Shown piece by piece: positions 1 to 5,754 of a stretch of DNA of 5,754 nt. Source of the DNA: Acidobacteriota bacterium (lineage in GTDB: Bacteria; Acidobacteriota; Terriglobia; Terriglobales; Acidobacteriaceae); the NCBI GenBank assembly GCA_021799405.1, contig JAJZAL010000307.1, forward strand, positions 1-5,754, written 5' to 3'. A program made the position numbers and the translations under genes. Every line of letters starts with the position of its first letter. Position 1 is the stretch's first letter. The notes beneath the pieces were generated by a model. It saw nothing but the letters and a program-made list of their open reading frames with translations. It had not been told where the DNA came from and did not search any database.

Positions 1-1574
1 ACAAGTCGCCGCAGGAGATCACGGACAGTGTTCTGAGCCAGTTGCAGCAGATGAAGACGACGCGGTGGATGCGCGGCAGCATCATCTTGATGCACGACGG
101 CGGAGGAAACCGCTCGGCGACCGTCGCAGCGCTTCCGCTGCTGATTACGACTCTGCGGGCCAAAGGATACAAATTTGTGCAGGTGTCGGACCTGATCGGC
201 AAGACCCGCTCGCAGGTGATGCCGCCCATCAAGCCGTCTCAACGGTGGCAGGCGCGCATCGATGCGATCGCGTTTTTCTTTATTGCGTTCTTTTACCGCT
301 CGCTGATCGTGATCTTCTTTGTCGGCGATGCGCTGATGTGCGGCAGGTTGATCGTTATCGGCATTTTTGCACTGATCGATCGCCTGCGGGAGCGCAAGAT
401 TCTGCCGGGCATTTATCGGCCGCGTGTGGCGGTGCTGATTCCGGCATACAACGAAGAGAAGGTCATTGTGCGCACGATCCGGTCCGTGCTGAATTCGGAT
501 TATCCCGATCTGCATATTGTCGTCGTGGATGACGGGTCGACTGATCGAACTTATCAGGTGGCGTGCGAAGCGTACGCACGCGAGATTGCGGAAGGCAAAG
601 TGACGGTTTTGACCAAGCCCAATGCGGGCAAGGCCGCGGCGCTGAACTTTGGCATCGAGCACATCCACGAAGAGGTCTATATCGGTATTGATGCGGACAC
701 CGTGATTGCGGTGGATGCGATCTCGATGCTGGTGCGTCATTTTGCGGATCCGAAGATTGGCGCGGTGGCAGGGAACGCCAAGGTCGGCAACCGGGTGAAC
801 CTGTGGACGCGATGGCAGGCCCTGGAGTACATCACAGGCCAGAACTTTGAACGGCGTGCGCTGGATCTTTTCAATGTGGTGACGGTGGTGCCCGGCGCGA
901 TTGGCGCATGGCGTACGTCCGCGGTGTTGGCGGGCGGGTGCTATCCCGTGAACACAGTGGCCGAGGACGCCGACCTGACGATGAACCTGGTGGAACAGGG
1001 CTTCAAGGTGATTTATGAGGATCGCGCACTCGCCTTCACCGAGGCCCCAATCAACGCAAGAGGGCTGATGCGGCAGCGCTTCCGGTGGTCATTCGGCACG
1101 TTGCAGGCGGTCTTTAAGCATCGCAAGGCGTTCCGGACGAATCGCGCGATGGGTTACTTTGCGCTGCCGAATATTCTGATCTTCCAGATTCTGCTTCCGC
1201 TGGTGTCGCCGCTGATCGACTTGCTGTTTCTGGCGAGCCTGATCCAGTTTCTGATCAACAAGCACTATCATCCGGAGACGGCGAGCGCGGCGAGCTTTGA
1301 CAAGCTGCTGATTTACTTCCTGGCATTCATTGTCATTGACTTTGTGACGTCAGCGCTGGCGTTCAGCCTGGAGCGGAAACATCCGGCGAACAAGGGGGAC
1401 GGCTGGCTGCTGTTCCACATCTGGCTGCAGCGCTTCAGCTACCGGCAGGTGTTTTCGGTCGTGCTCTTTCGCACGCTGAAGCGTGCCATTGACGGGCGGC
1501 CATTCAATTGGGAAAAGCTGGAGCGCACGGCGAAGATGTCGCGGCAGACGGAAAAGATCGCGGAAGGATCGTAG
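1..1574 (+). CDS. Polysaccharide deacetylase (NodB)-GT2 glycosyltransferase fusion, 5' partial
   Basis: Seen: the frame is open from base 3 to the TAG at 1572-1574, with no stop back to the left edge, so the true start lies outside the window. Numbering from the TTG at base 42, residues 12-52 are the end of a CE4/NodB deacetylase domain; ILMHDGGG holds H18, the motif-5 histidine. Residues 75-113 are hydrophobic, followed by the basic stretch RLRERK. A GT2 domain covers about 128-350, with AYNEE (135-139), DDGS (163-166), DAD (217-219), AEDAD (307-311) and QRFRW (345-349). These are the D, DxD, ED and QxxRW motifs of processive synthases (BcsA/PgaC/hyaluronan type). More membrane segments lie near 373-405, 423-442 and 456-476. 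Family knowledge: such fusions polymerise a sugar at the cytosolic face and trim acetyl groups outside; some carry an N-terminal GH18 domain, which would be off-window. Inference: synthesis of a partly deacetylated exopolysaccharide. The exact sugar cannot be read. Confidence 0.9.
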   Translation, partial: KSPQEITDSVLSQLQQMKTTRWMRGSIILMHDGGGNRSATVAALPLLITTLRAKGYKFVQVSDLIGKTRSQVMPPIKPSQRWQARIDAIAFFFIAFFYRSLIVIFFVGDALMCGRLIVIGIFALIDRLRERKILPGIYRPRVAVLIPAYNEEKVIVRTIRSVLNSDYPDLHIVVVDDGSTDRTYQVACEAYAREIAEGKVTVLTKPNAGKAAALNFGIEHIHEEVYIGIDADTVIAVDAISMLVRHFADPKIGAVAGNAKVGNRVNLWTRWQALEYITGQNFERRALDLFNVVTVVPGAIGAWRTSAVLAGGCYPVNTVAEDADLTMNLVEQGFKVIYEDRALAFTEAPINARGLMRQRFRWSFGTLQAVFKHRKAFRTNRAMGYFALPNILIFQILLPLVSPLIDLLFLASLIQFLINKHYHPETASAASFDKLLIYFLAFIVIDFVTSALAFSLERKHPANKGDGWLLFHIWLQRFSYRQVFSVVLFRTLKRAIDGRPFNWEKLERTAKMSRQTEKIAEGS

Positions 1575-1644
1575 AGCAGTTTCAAGGAAATTTGCCGGGA
1601 ATTAAGGGCGAATTCGCTAAGCTGGAATTAGAGGTAAATTCTTG

Positions 1645-1675
1645 AAAGGCGCAGCCACATGGCTGCGCCTTTTTT
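1645..1675 (+). terminator. Rho-independent terminator after the GT2 fusion gene
   Basis: A perfect 12-bp inverted repeat pairs 1645-1656 with 1661-1672 around the loop ACAT. The GC core is GGCGCAGCC/GGCTGCGCC, and the downstream arm runs into six T residues (1670-1675). It lies 71 bases after the stop of the glycosyltransferase gene and 38 bases before the ATG of the next gene, so it ends the first transcript. It may also act as a leader hairpin if transcription of the small gene begins upstream of it. Confidence 0.9.
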
Positions 1676-1703
1676 GTTTGCCTCGAATCTCGAGATCCAA
1701 ACA

Positions 1704-1710
1704 AGAAGGA
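1704..1710 (+). promoter_or_regulatory. Ribosome binding site deciding the start at 1714
   Basis: AGAAGGA precedes the ATG at 1714 with three bases between. The spacing is short but the purine-rich match is good. It supports 1714 over an in-frame TTG at 1642, which lies immediately before the terminator hairpin and would make the protein begin with residues encoded by the hairpin. Confidence 0.65.
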
Positions 1711-1713
1711 AAC

Positions 1714-2103
1714 ATGGCAAATATTTTCAAGAAGATCGGCATCGGCATTGCAGATGTGGGCAAGTGGGTGGCAACGGCAGTGAAGGATGTGGTGGGACTC
1801 GCGGTGAAAGTGGAGAAGATTCTCACGGCAGCCAAGCCGCTGGAGAAGCCCTTCATCGATGGCCTGGTGACGGTGGTGAGCGACGTGGAAAAGCTGCTGA
1901 ACGACGCACAGGGCGCCGTGACGGCGGAAGGAATGAATTTCGAAGCCGACAGCGAGACGTATCACGACTTTCTGAAGCTGATCGATGACTTCAAGACGCT
2001 GGCTCCCATTGTGGAGGAAGCACTGGCGATCCTTGAGGGCAAGAGTGTTGCTTCGGCAGCTTCTGCCAGCGCGTCTGCCGCAGTTGCCAGCACGACGAAG
2101 TAG
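1714..2103 (+). CDS. Small amphipathic-helix protein of unknown function (129 aa)
   Basis: I do not recognise this protein. It starts MANIFKKIGIG and ends with a low-complexity Ala/Ser tail (residues 111-129). Residues 3-40 can form a long helix with Val/Ile/Leu/Ala on one face and regularly placed Lys on the other (FKK, GKW, VKD, VKVEK). Residues 44-70 and 83-108 look like two further helices, the last one acidic (DDF, VEEAL). It has no Cys, no cleavable signal peptide and no segment hydrophobic enough for a clear membrane span. The codons are strongly biased to GTG, CTG, AAG and GGC, suggesting a real and well expressed gene. It stands between two terminators, so it is probably transcribed alone. 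A helical bundle or a surface/lipid-binding helix protein (phasin-like in general character) is possible, as is a small membrane-active peptide precursor, but nothing here proves either. Confidence 0.75.
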   Translation: MANIFKKIGIGIADVGKWVATAVKDVVGLAVKVEKILTAAKPLEKPFIDGLVTVVSDVEKLLNDAQGAVTAEGMNFEADSETYHDFLKLIDDFKTLAPIVEEALAILEGKSVASAASASASAAVASTTK

Positions 2104-2110
2104 GATTGTG

Positions 2111-2149
2111 GCTCCCGGTCCTTCCCCCCGGCCGGGAGCTGTTTTCTTT
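2111..2149 (+). terminator. Rho-independent terminator after the 129-aa gene
   Basis: A perfect 8-bp GC-rich stem pairs GCTCCCGG (2111-2118) with CCGGGAGC (2132-2139) around a 13-base loop rich in C. The sequence TGTTTTCTTT follows. It begins seven bases after the stop at 2101-2103. The interrupted T tract is weaker than that of the terminator at 1645, but position and stem make termination likely. Confidence 0.8.
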
Positions 2150-2192
2150 CGTCGTGCAGCGGAATGCGCGTGCAGCCGCATCGTACAGATTT

Positions 2193-2215
2193 GGAATCAC
2201 CATGGAATCAGGAAT
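2193..2215 (+). repeat. Short direct repeats GGAATCA upstream of the dehydrogenase gene
   Basis: GGAATCA occurs at 2193-2199 and again at 2204-2210, an 11-base step (about one helical turn). A partial third copy, GGAAT, follows at 2211-2215. The repeats lie 43-65 bases before the dehydrogenase start, in the gap that must hold its promoter because a terminator lies just upstream. They could be a regulator site; no convincing -35/-10 pair could be placed beside them. Chance is not excluded for repeats this short. Confidence 0.3.
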
Positions 2216-2245
2216 TTGAATTCTTGGATGCTGTGCGCATCCACA

Positions 2246-2254
2246 GGGGGAAGG
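2246..2254 (+). promoter_or_regulatory. Ribosome binding site of the dehydrogenase gene
   Basis: GGGGGAAGG ends three bases before the ATG at 2258, and its GGGGGA part ends six bases before it. It fixes the start at 2258. The open frame continues upstream to 1985, but that extension would run across the end of the small gene and through its terminator, and it carries no dehydrogenase motifs. Confidence 0.75.
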
Positions 2255-2257
2255 TAT

Positions 2258-3025
2258 ATGCGTCTTGACGGAAAGGTGGCGATTGTCACGGGTGGCGGAT
2301 CCGGTATCGGACAGGTGATCGCAGAACGGCTGGCAAGCGACGGCGCAAGTGTAGTAATTGACTACGTCGGGAGTCCGGATGGCGCACAGGCGACGGCTCG
2401 ATCCATTGAAAAGCAGAACGGCAAGGGGGAAATCTTCGAGGCAGACGTCACCAGGATTGAAGACATTCAAAAACTGGTGGATGCGGCGTGGAATCGTTAT
2501 GGTTCAGCAGACATTCTGGTGAATAACGCCGGTATTGAGATTCGCGCCGATTTCTGGGATACGACCCAGGACGACTTTGACAAGGTGATGGCTGTGAATC
2601 TGCGCGGGCCGTTCTTTCTGGCGCAGGAGTTCGTGCGACGACTGCGCGCCGCCGGGAAGCCGGGGCGCATTATCAACATCAGCTCTGTCCATGAAGACAT
2701 GGCGTTTCCTGGCTTCTCTACGTATTGCTGCAGCAAAGGCGGAATGCGGATGCTGATGCGTGACCTTGCGGTGGAACTTGGTCCGTTGGGAATTACATGC
2801 AACAACGTCGCGCCCGGGGCAATCATTACGCCAATCAACGAGTCGTTACTTGAGAACAAGCCAAAACTGAATGCATTGCTTGCGAATATTCCGCTGAACC
2901 GCCTGGGTGAGCCGAAGGATGTTGCATCCGTGGTATCCTTCCTGGCTTCTGAGGAAGCCAGCTATGTCAATGGCTCTACGTTTGTGGTCGATGGCGGGCT
3001 GATGTGCAACTACCACGAGCAATAA
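2258..3025 (+). CDS. SDR-family oxidoreductase, probable glucose 1-dehydrogenase
   Basis: Classical short-chain dehydrogenase of 255 residues, the usual family length. Seen: the nucleotide-binding TGGGSGIG (11-18), ADV (62-64), NNAG (89-92), catalytic Asn N114, the active-site stretch SSVHE (142-146) with catalytic S143, Y156 and K160 in YCCSK, and a C-terminal VDGG (244-247). Family knowledge: the SVHE stretch with the Ser-to-Tyr spacing of 13 matches Bacillus glucose 1-dehydrogenase (EC 1.1.1.47), which oxidises beta-D-glucose to gluconolactone with NAD(P)+. The segment after beta-strand 2 (IDYVGSPDG) lacks the Arg often seen in NADP-preferring relatives, so the cofactor is left open. No signal peptide is present; it is cytosolic. 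It is followed after three bases by a GH15 glucosidase gene, which fits glucose as substrate. Another sugar or polyol remains possible, since SDR specificity is hard to read from sequence. Confidence 0.85.
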   Translation: MRLDGKVAIVTGGGSGIGQVIAERLASDGASVVIDYVGSPDGAQATARSIEKQNGKGEIFEADVTRIEDIQKLVDAAWNRYGSADILVNNAGIEIRADFWDTTQDDFDKVMAVNLRGPFFLAQEFVRRLRAAGKPGRIINISSVHEDMAFPGFSTYCCSKGGMRMLMRDLAVELGPLGITCNNVAPGAIITPINESLLENKPKLNALLANIPLNRLGEPKDVASVVSFLASEEASYVNGSTFVVDGGLMCNYHEQ

Positions 3026-3028
3026 TCC

Positions 3029-4933
3029 ATGAGCATGAAAATAGAAGACTACGCACTGATTGGGGACTGTCACACAGCCGCCCTGGTTGGGAAGAACGGA
3101 TCGATAGATTGGCTTTGCTGGCCTGATTTTGCTTCAAGCGCCTGTTTTGCCTCGATTCTTGGGGATGAACGTAACGGTTACTGGAGCATTCGTCCGCAGG
3201 GTCGCAAGTGGAAATCGAGCCGCCAATATATTCCGCACACGCTGATCCTGGAGACGACGTTTGAGACAGGGCAAGGCGCTGTGCGCGTGATCGACTTTAT
3301 GCCGACACGCGACGAGAACTCCGACGTGGTGCGGATTGTCGAGGGTGTGCGTGGGGAAGTGGACATGCGTATGGAGATGGCAATACGGTGCGACTACGGA
3401 CAGACGATCCCGTGGGTAGTCAGAACCGAGGAAGGGGTACGCGCGGTTGGTGGGCCGAACCTGGCATTTTTACGAACCTCAGAAGAAACGCACGGCGAAG
3501 ACATGAAGACGATGAGCAACTTTACCGTACGGCGTGGTCAACGCGCGTGGTTCACGCTGACTTACGGCAAGTCGCATTTGGGAGATCCTCCAGCCACGGA
3601 ACCCGAAGAGGCTTTGCGGAGGACGAAGAAATTCTGGGTGGATTGGACGCGGAAGAATCGTTGCGACGGCAAGTATGCGGATATCATCGAACGCTCGCTG
3701 ATTACGTTGAAGGCTTTGACCTACATGCCGACGGGCGGCGTGGTGGCGGCGCCAACCACTTCACTGCCGGAAGCGCTGGGCGGACCACGCAACTGGGACT
3801 ATCGCTATTGCTGGTTGCGCGATGCGACCTTTACGCTGCTGGCGCTGATGAGCGGCGGCTACTATGACGAAGCGAGAGCATGGCAGGACTGGCTGCTGCG
3901 CGCGCTGGCCGGATCACCGGACCAGGTGCAGATCATGTACGGGATCCACGGGGAGCGCTTGCTGATTGAGTGGGAGGCCGACTGGCTGCCGGGATATGAG
4001 AATTCGAAGCCGGTGCGCATTGGAAATGCGGCAGCAAAGCAACTTCAACTGGACATCTACGGCGAGGTAATGGATGCCTTTTATCACGCGGAGACGGGGG
4101 TGCGGAGCCTGCGTGAAGAGGACTTCCAGATATGGAAGGCTCTGATCGAACACTTGCGCACGGCCTGGATGCTGCCGGATGAGGGTATCTGGGAGACACG
4201 CGGCGGCCCTGAACACTTCACCTATTCCAAGGTGATGGCGTGGGTTGCGTTTGACCGGGCGATTCAATTGGCGGAGCATCACAACCTGGATGTGCCGATG
4301 GAGGCGTGGAAGCAGACGCGCGATGAGATCCACGAGGAGGTTTGCAGAAATGGATTTGACAAGCGCAAGAACAGCTTTGTGCAGTCTTATGAAACGCGGC
4401 GGCTGGACGCAGCTCTGCTGCTGATTCCATTGGTGGGGTTCCTGCCAGTGGACGATCCAAGGGTGATCGGGACGGTGGATGCAGTACAGAAATATCTAAT
4501 GAAGGACGGTCTGGTACTGCGGTACGACACTTCCAAGGGAAGCGACGGCCTGCCGCCCGGGGAAGGTGCGTTTCTTGCATGCAGCTTCTGGCTGGTGAGC
4601 GCACTGCATGCGATCGGACGTCAGCGCGAGGCGAAGAAGCTGTTTGAGCGGCTGCTGAAGCTGTGCAATGACGTCGGCCTGCTTGCCGAAGAATACGATC
4701 CTAAGCACAAGCGGCAGGTAGGGAATTTTCCGCAGGCGTTCTCGCACATTACCTTGCTGGTTTCCGCGCTGCACATGGAAGGAGACGAGCTGTCTGACCG
4801 CCGCCAGGGATGGCACTCGAAACAGGGGAAGCAGACCATTCGCGAGCAAATCGCGCGACATAAAGCCCATGGGGGCCGAGTTCGCAAAGAGAAGCGATCG
4901 CAGACAAAATCGCGGCGGGTTCGGGCGCGGTAG
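3029..4933 (+). CDS. GH15 family glycoside hydrolase (glucoamylase/trehalase-like)
   Basis: Cytosolic-looking protein of 634 residues with the layout of bacterial GH15 enzymes. The N-terminal beta-sandwich part begins IEDYALIGDC and includes GSIDWLCWP (24-32). The (alpha/alpha)6 catalytic part holds RNWDYRYCWLRDA (254-266), GIWETRGG (386-393) with E389 as the likely general acid, and EEYDP (554-558) plus GNFPQAFSH (565-573) with E554/E555 as the likely general base. No signal peptide is seen. GH15 members hydrolyse terminal alpha-glucosidic bonds with inversion; this bacterial branch includes alpha,alpha-trehalases as well as glucoamylase-like enzymes, and sequence alone does not separate them. 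The start at 3029 lies three bases after the dehydrogenase stop, with only a weak ribosome site, so translational coupling is likely; the ATG at 3035 is an alternative. The last 40 residues (595-634) form a strongly basic tail beyond the catalytic domain. Confidence 0.9.
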   Translation: MSMKIEDYALIGDCHTAALVGKNGSIDWLCWPDFASSACFASILGDERNGYWSIRPQGRKWKSSRQYIPHTLILETTFETGQGAVRVIDFMPTRDENSDVVRIVEGVRGEVDMRMEMAIRCDYGQTIPWVVRTEEGVRAVGGPNLAFLRTSEETHGEDMKTMSNFTVRRGQRAWFTLTYGKSHLGDPPATEPEEALRRTKKFWVDWTRKNRCDGKYADIIERSLITLKALTYMPTGGVVAAPTTSLPEALGGPRNWDYRYCWLRDATFTLLALMSGGYYDEARAWQDWLLRALAGSPDQVQIMYGIHGERLLIEWEADWLPGYENSKPVRIGNAAAKQLQLDIYGEVMDAFYHAETGVRSLREEDFQIWKALIEHLRTAWMLPDEGIWETRGGPEHFTYSKVMAWVAFDRAIQLAEHHNLDVPMEAWKQTRDEIHEEVCRNGFDKRKNSFVQSYETRRLDAALLLIPLVGFLPVDDPRVIGTVDAVQKYLMKDGLVLRYDTSKGSDGLPPGEGAFLACSFWLVSALHAIGRQREAKKLFERLLKLCNDVGLLAEEYDPKHKRQVGNFPQAFSHITLLVSALHMEGDELSDRRQGWHSKQGKQTIREQIARHKAHGGRVRKEKRSQTKSRRVRAR

Positions 4934-4972
4934 AAGGGTGGAGACAGTGCAGCAGTTTGGAGTGCTAATTGC

Positions 4973-5015
4973 TTGCACAAATGGGCGCGGATTGCAACTT
5001 TTTGTAAAACTTGCA
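4973..5015 (+). repeat. Three TTGCA elements at exact 19-base steps
   Basis: TTGCA occurs at 4973-4977, 4992-4996 and 5011-5015, with 19 bases between successive starts. The last two also form the arms of the palindrome at 4993-5015. All three lie in the 111-base gap before the transporter gene, where its promoter is expected. This could be a set of regulator half-sites; the elements are short, so chance is not excluded. Confidence 0.4.
4993..5015 (+). promoter_or_regulatory. 23-bp imperfect palindrome, candidate operator before the transporter gene
   Basis: The arms TGCAA-C-TTTT (4993-5002) and AAAA-C-TTGCA (5006-5015) are complementary except for one C/C pair (4998/5010), around the centre TGT. 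Nine of ten arm pairs match. It ends 29 bases before the ATG at 5045, in a gap with no obvious sigma-70 pair. The AT-rich symmetric form suits a dimeric repressor or activator site better than a terminator, since no T tract follows. The regulator is unknown. Confidence 0.45.
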
Positions 5016-5044
5016 TTTCGGGCCCACTCCACATACACCTGAAT

Positions 5045-5754
5045 ATGATGAGTACGATCGTCTTTTCTGCCTGGCTGCTCCTGAGCTCGCTGCTTGCGGG
5101 ATTCCTGGGAGCGCTGACGGGTCTTGGCGGCGGCGTGGTGATCGTTCCCGTGCTCACGCTGCTCTTTCATGTGGATATTCACTACGCCATTGGCGCGTCG
5201 CTGGTCTCAGTGATCGCGACCTCTTCCGGCGCAGCGGCCTCCTATGTGCGCGAAGGATTCTCAAGCGTGCGGATCGGGATGTTCCTGGAGGTAGCGACGA
5301 CGCTGGGTGCGCTGTTTGGAGCGTATCTGACGACGATGGTGTCTGCTCCGACGATCGGCGTTATCTTTGGCATTGTGCTCTTGTACTCGGCCTGGGCGTC
5401 GTTTCGGACGAAGCACGATACGCATACGGACAAGCCCGACGCCATGGCACTGAGACTGAAGCTGAAAGGCAGTTTCCCCGCGCCGGCTGGAGAAGAAAGT
5501 TACGTAGCGCAGCGAGTTCCGGCAGGGTTTGGGCTCATGTATGTAGCCGGGACTCTATCCGGGTTGCTGGGCATCGGTTCGGGGGCGGTCAAGGTGCTGG
5601 CCATGGACCAGGCAATGCGTCTGCCCTTCAAGGTATCCACAACGACAAGCAATTTCATGATCGGCGTGACGGCAGCAGCGAGCGCCGGTATTTATCTCAG
5701 TCGGGGTTACATTGCGCCGGGGTTGGCGATGCCCGTGATGCTGGGGGTACTGGC
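5045..5754 (+). CDS. TauE/SafE (DUF81) family membrane transporter, 3' partial
   Basis: The frame runs open from the ATG at 5045 to the right edge: 236 codons with no stop. It shows the family's duplicated glycine-rich motif, GALTGLGGG (22-30) in the first half and SGLLGIGSG (172-180) in the second, followed by TTTSNFMIG (199-207). Hydrophobic spans lie near 5-26, 31-42, 46-67, 78-98, 103-119, 161-182 and 203-218. A hydrophilic loop at about 120-158 separates the two repeats. Family members are usually 250-300 residues, so only a short C-terminal part is missing. They are inner-membrane proteins proposed to export sulfite, sulfoacetate or related anions, but most are uncharacterised and the substrate cannot be assigned. 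Two adjacent ATGs (5045 and 5048) are possible starts; neither has a clear Shine-Dalgarno sequence. The gene probably has its own promoter, as 111 bases separate it from the GH15 gene. Confidence 0.88.
   Translation, partial: MMSTIVFSAWLLLSSLLAGFLGALTGLGGGVVIVPVLTLLFHVDIHYAIGASLVSVIATSSGAAASYVREGFSSVRIGMFLEVATTLGALFGAYLTTMVSAPTIGVIFGIVLLYSAWASFRTKHDTHTDKPDAMALRLKLKGSFPAPAGEESYVAQRVPAGFGLMYVAGTLSGLLGIGSGAVKVLAMDQAMRLPFKVSTTTSNFMIGVTAAASAGIYLSRGYIAPGLAMPVMLGVL

Noticed and set aside
1687..1696. 10-base perfect palindrome ATCTCGAGAT in the leader of the small gene
   Set aside because: Too short to separate from chance, with no extended symmetry on either side.
1642..1713. TTG start for the 129-aa protein giving 24 more residues
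   Set aside because: The extension is encoded by the terminator hairpin, while ATG 1714 has its own ribosome site.
2041..2100. Ala/Ser codon-rich end of the small gene as a DNA repeat array
   Set aside because: The bases are not a regular repeat; only the amino acids are low-complexity.
1582..2181. Reverse-strand open frame of 199 codons over the small gene
   Set aside because: It reads through both terminators, has no motif or ribosome site, and the forward frame has better codon use and signals.
1985..2257. N-terminal extension of the dehydrogenase frame
   Set aside because: It crosses the small gene and its terminator, is Arg/Pro-rich without motifs, and a strong ribosome site fixes the start at 2258.
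4993..5015. The palindrome as a terminator for the GH15 gene
   Set aside because: The stem is AT-rich and interrupted, and no T tract follows; an operator fits better.
4496..5182. Long reverse-strand open frame (228 codons) over the GH15 end and the transporter start
   Set aside because: It overlaps two strongly supported forward genes, has no recognisable domain and reads as a GC-driven mirror of their codons.

Overview
The window is part of a bacterial chromosome with moderately high GC and five forward-strand genes. The first is cut by the left edge and the last by the right edge. No tRNA, rRNA, CRISPR array, insertion sequence or phage gene was seen. No stretch over 300 bases lacks a gene; the longest gap is about 150 bases. 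An Acidobacteriota source (Terriglobia/Acidobacteriaceae type) is my best guess. It rests on three things: the single-chain polysaccharide deacetylase-GT2 architecture, the glucose dehydrogenase/GH15 pair, and base composition and codon habits. This is an inference, not a proof.

Layout: (1) 1-1574, the C-terminal part of a large envelope polysaccharide enzyme. It has the end of a NodB-type deacetylase domain, then a membrane segment, a processive GT2 glycosyltransferase and more membrane segments. A near-perfect 12-bp hairpin terminator follows at 1645-1675. (2) 1714-2103, a 129-residue protein of unknown function made of amphipathic helices with an Ala/Ser tail. It is closed by a second terminator at 2111-2149, so this small gene sits alone between two terminators. 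(3) 2258-3025, a short-chain dehydrogenase with the SVHE and YxxxK signature of glucose 1-dehydrogenases. (4) 3029-4933, a GH15 glucoamylase/trehalase-like hydrolase starting three bases after the dehydrogenase stop and almost certainly in the same transcript. (5) 5045-5754, a TauE/SafE (DUF81) membrane transporter that is still open at the right edge. The gap before it carries a 23-bp imperfect palindrome and three TTGCA elements at exact 19-base steps.

Genes 3 and 4 make biochemical sense together. A GH15 enzyme without a signal peptide would release glucose from an internal alpha-glucan or trehalose, and the dehydrogenase would oxidise that glucose to gluconolactone. Genes 1, 2 and 5 show no clear functional link to this pair. 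Nothing here is a clearly new system. The most open items are the isolated 129-residue protein with a hairpin just before its start codon, and the palindromic control region ahead of the transporter gene.
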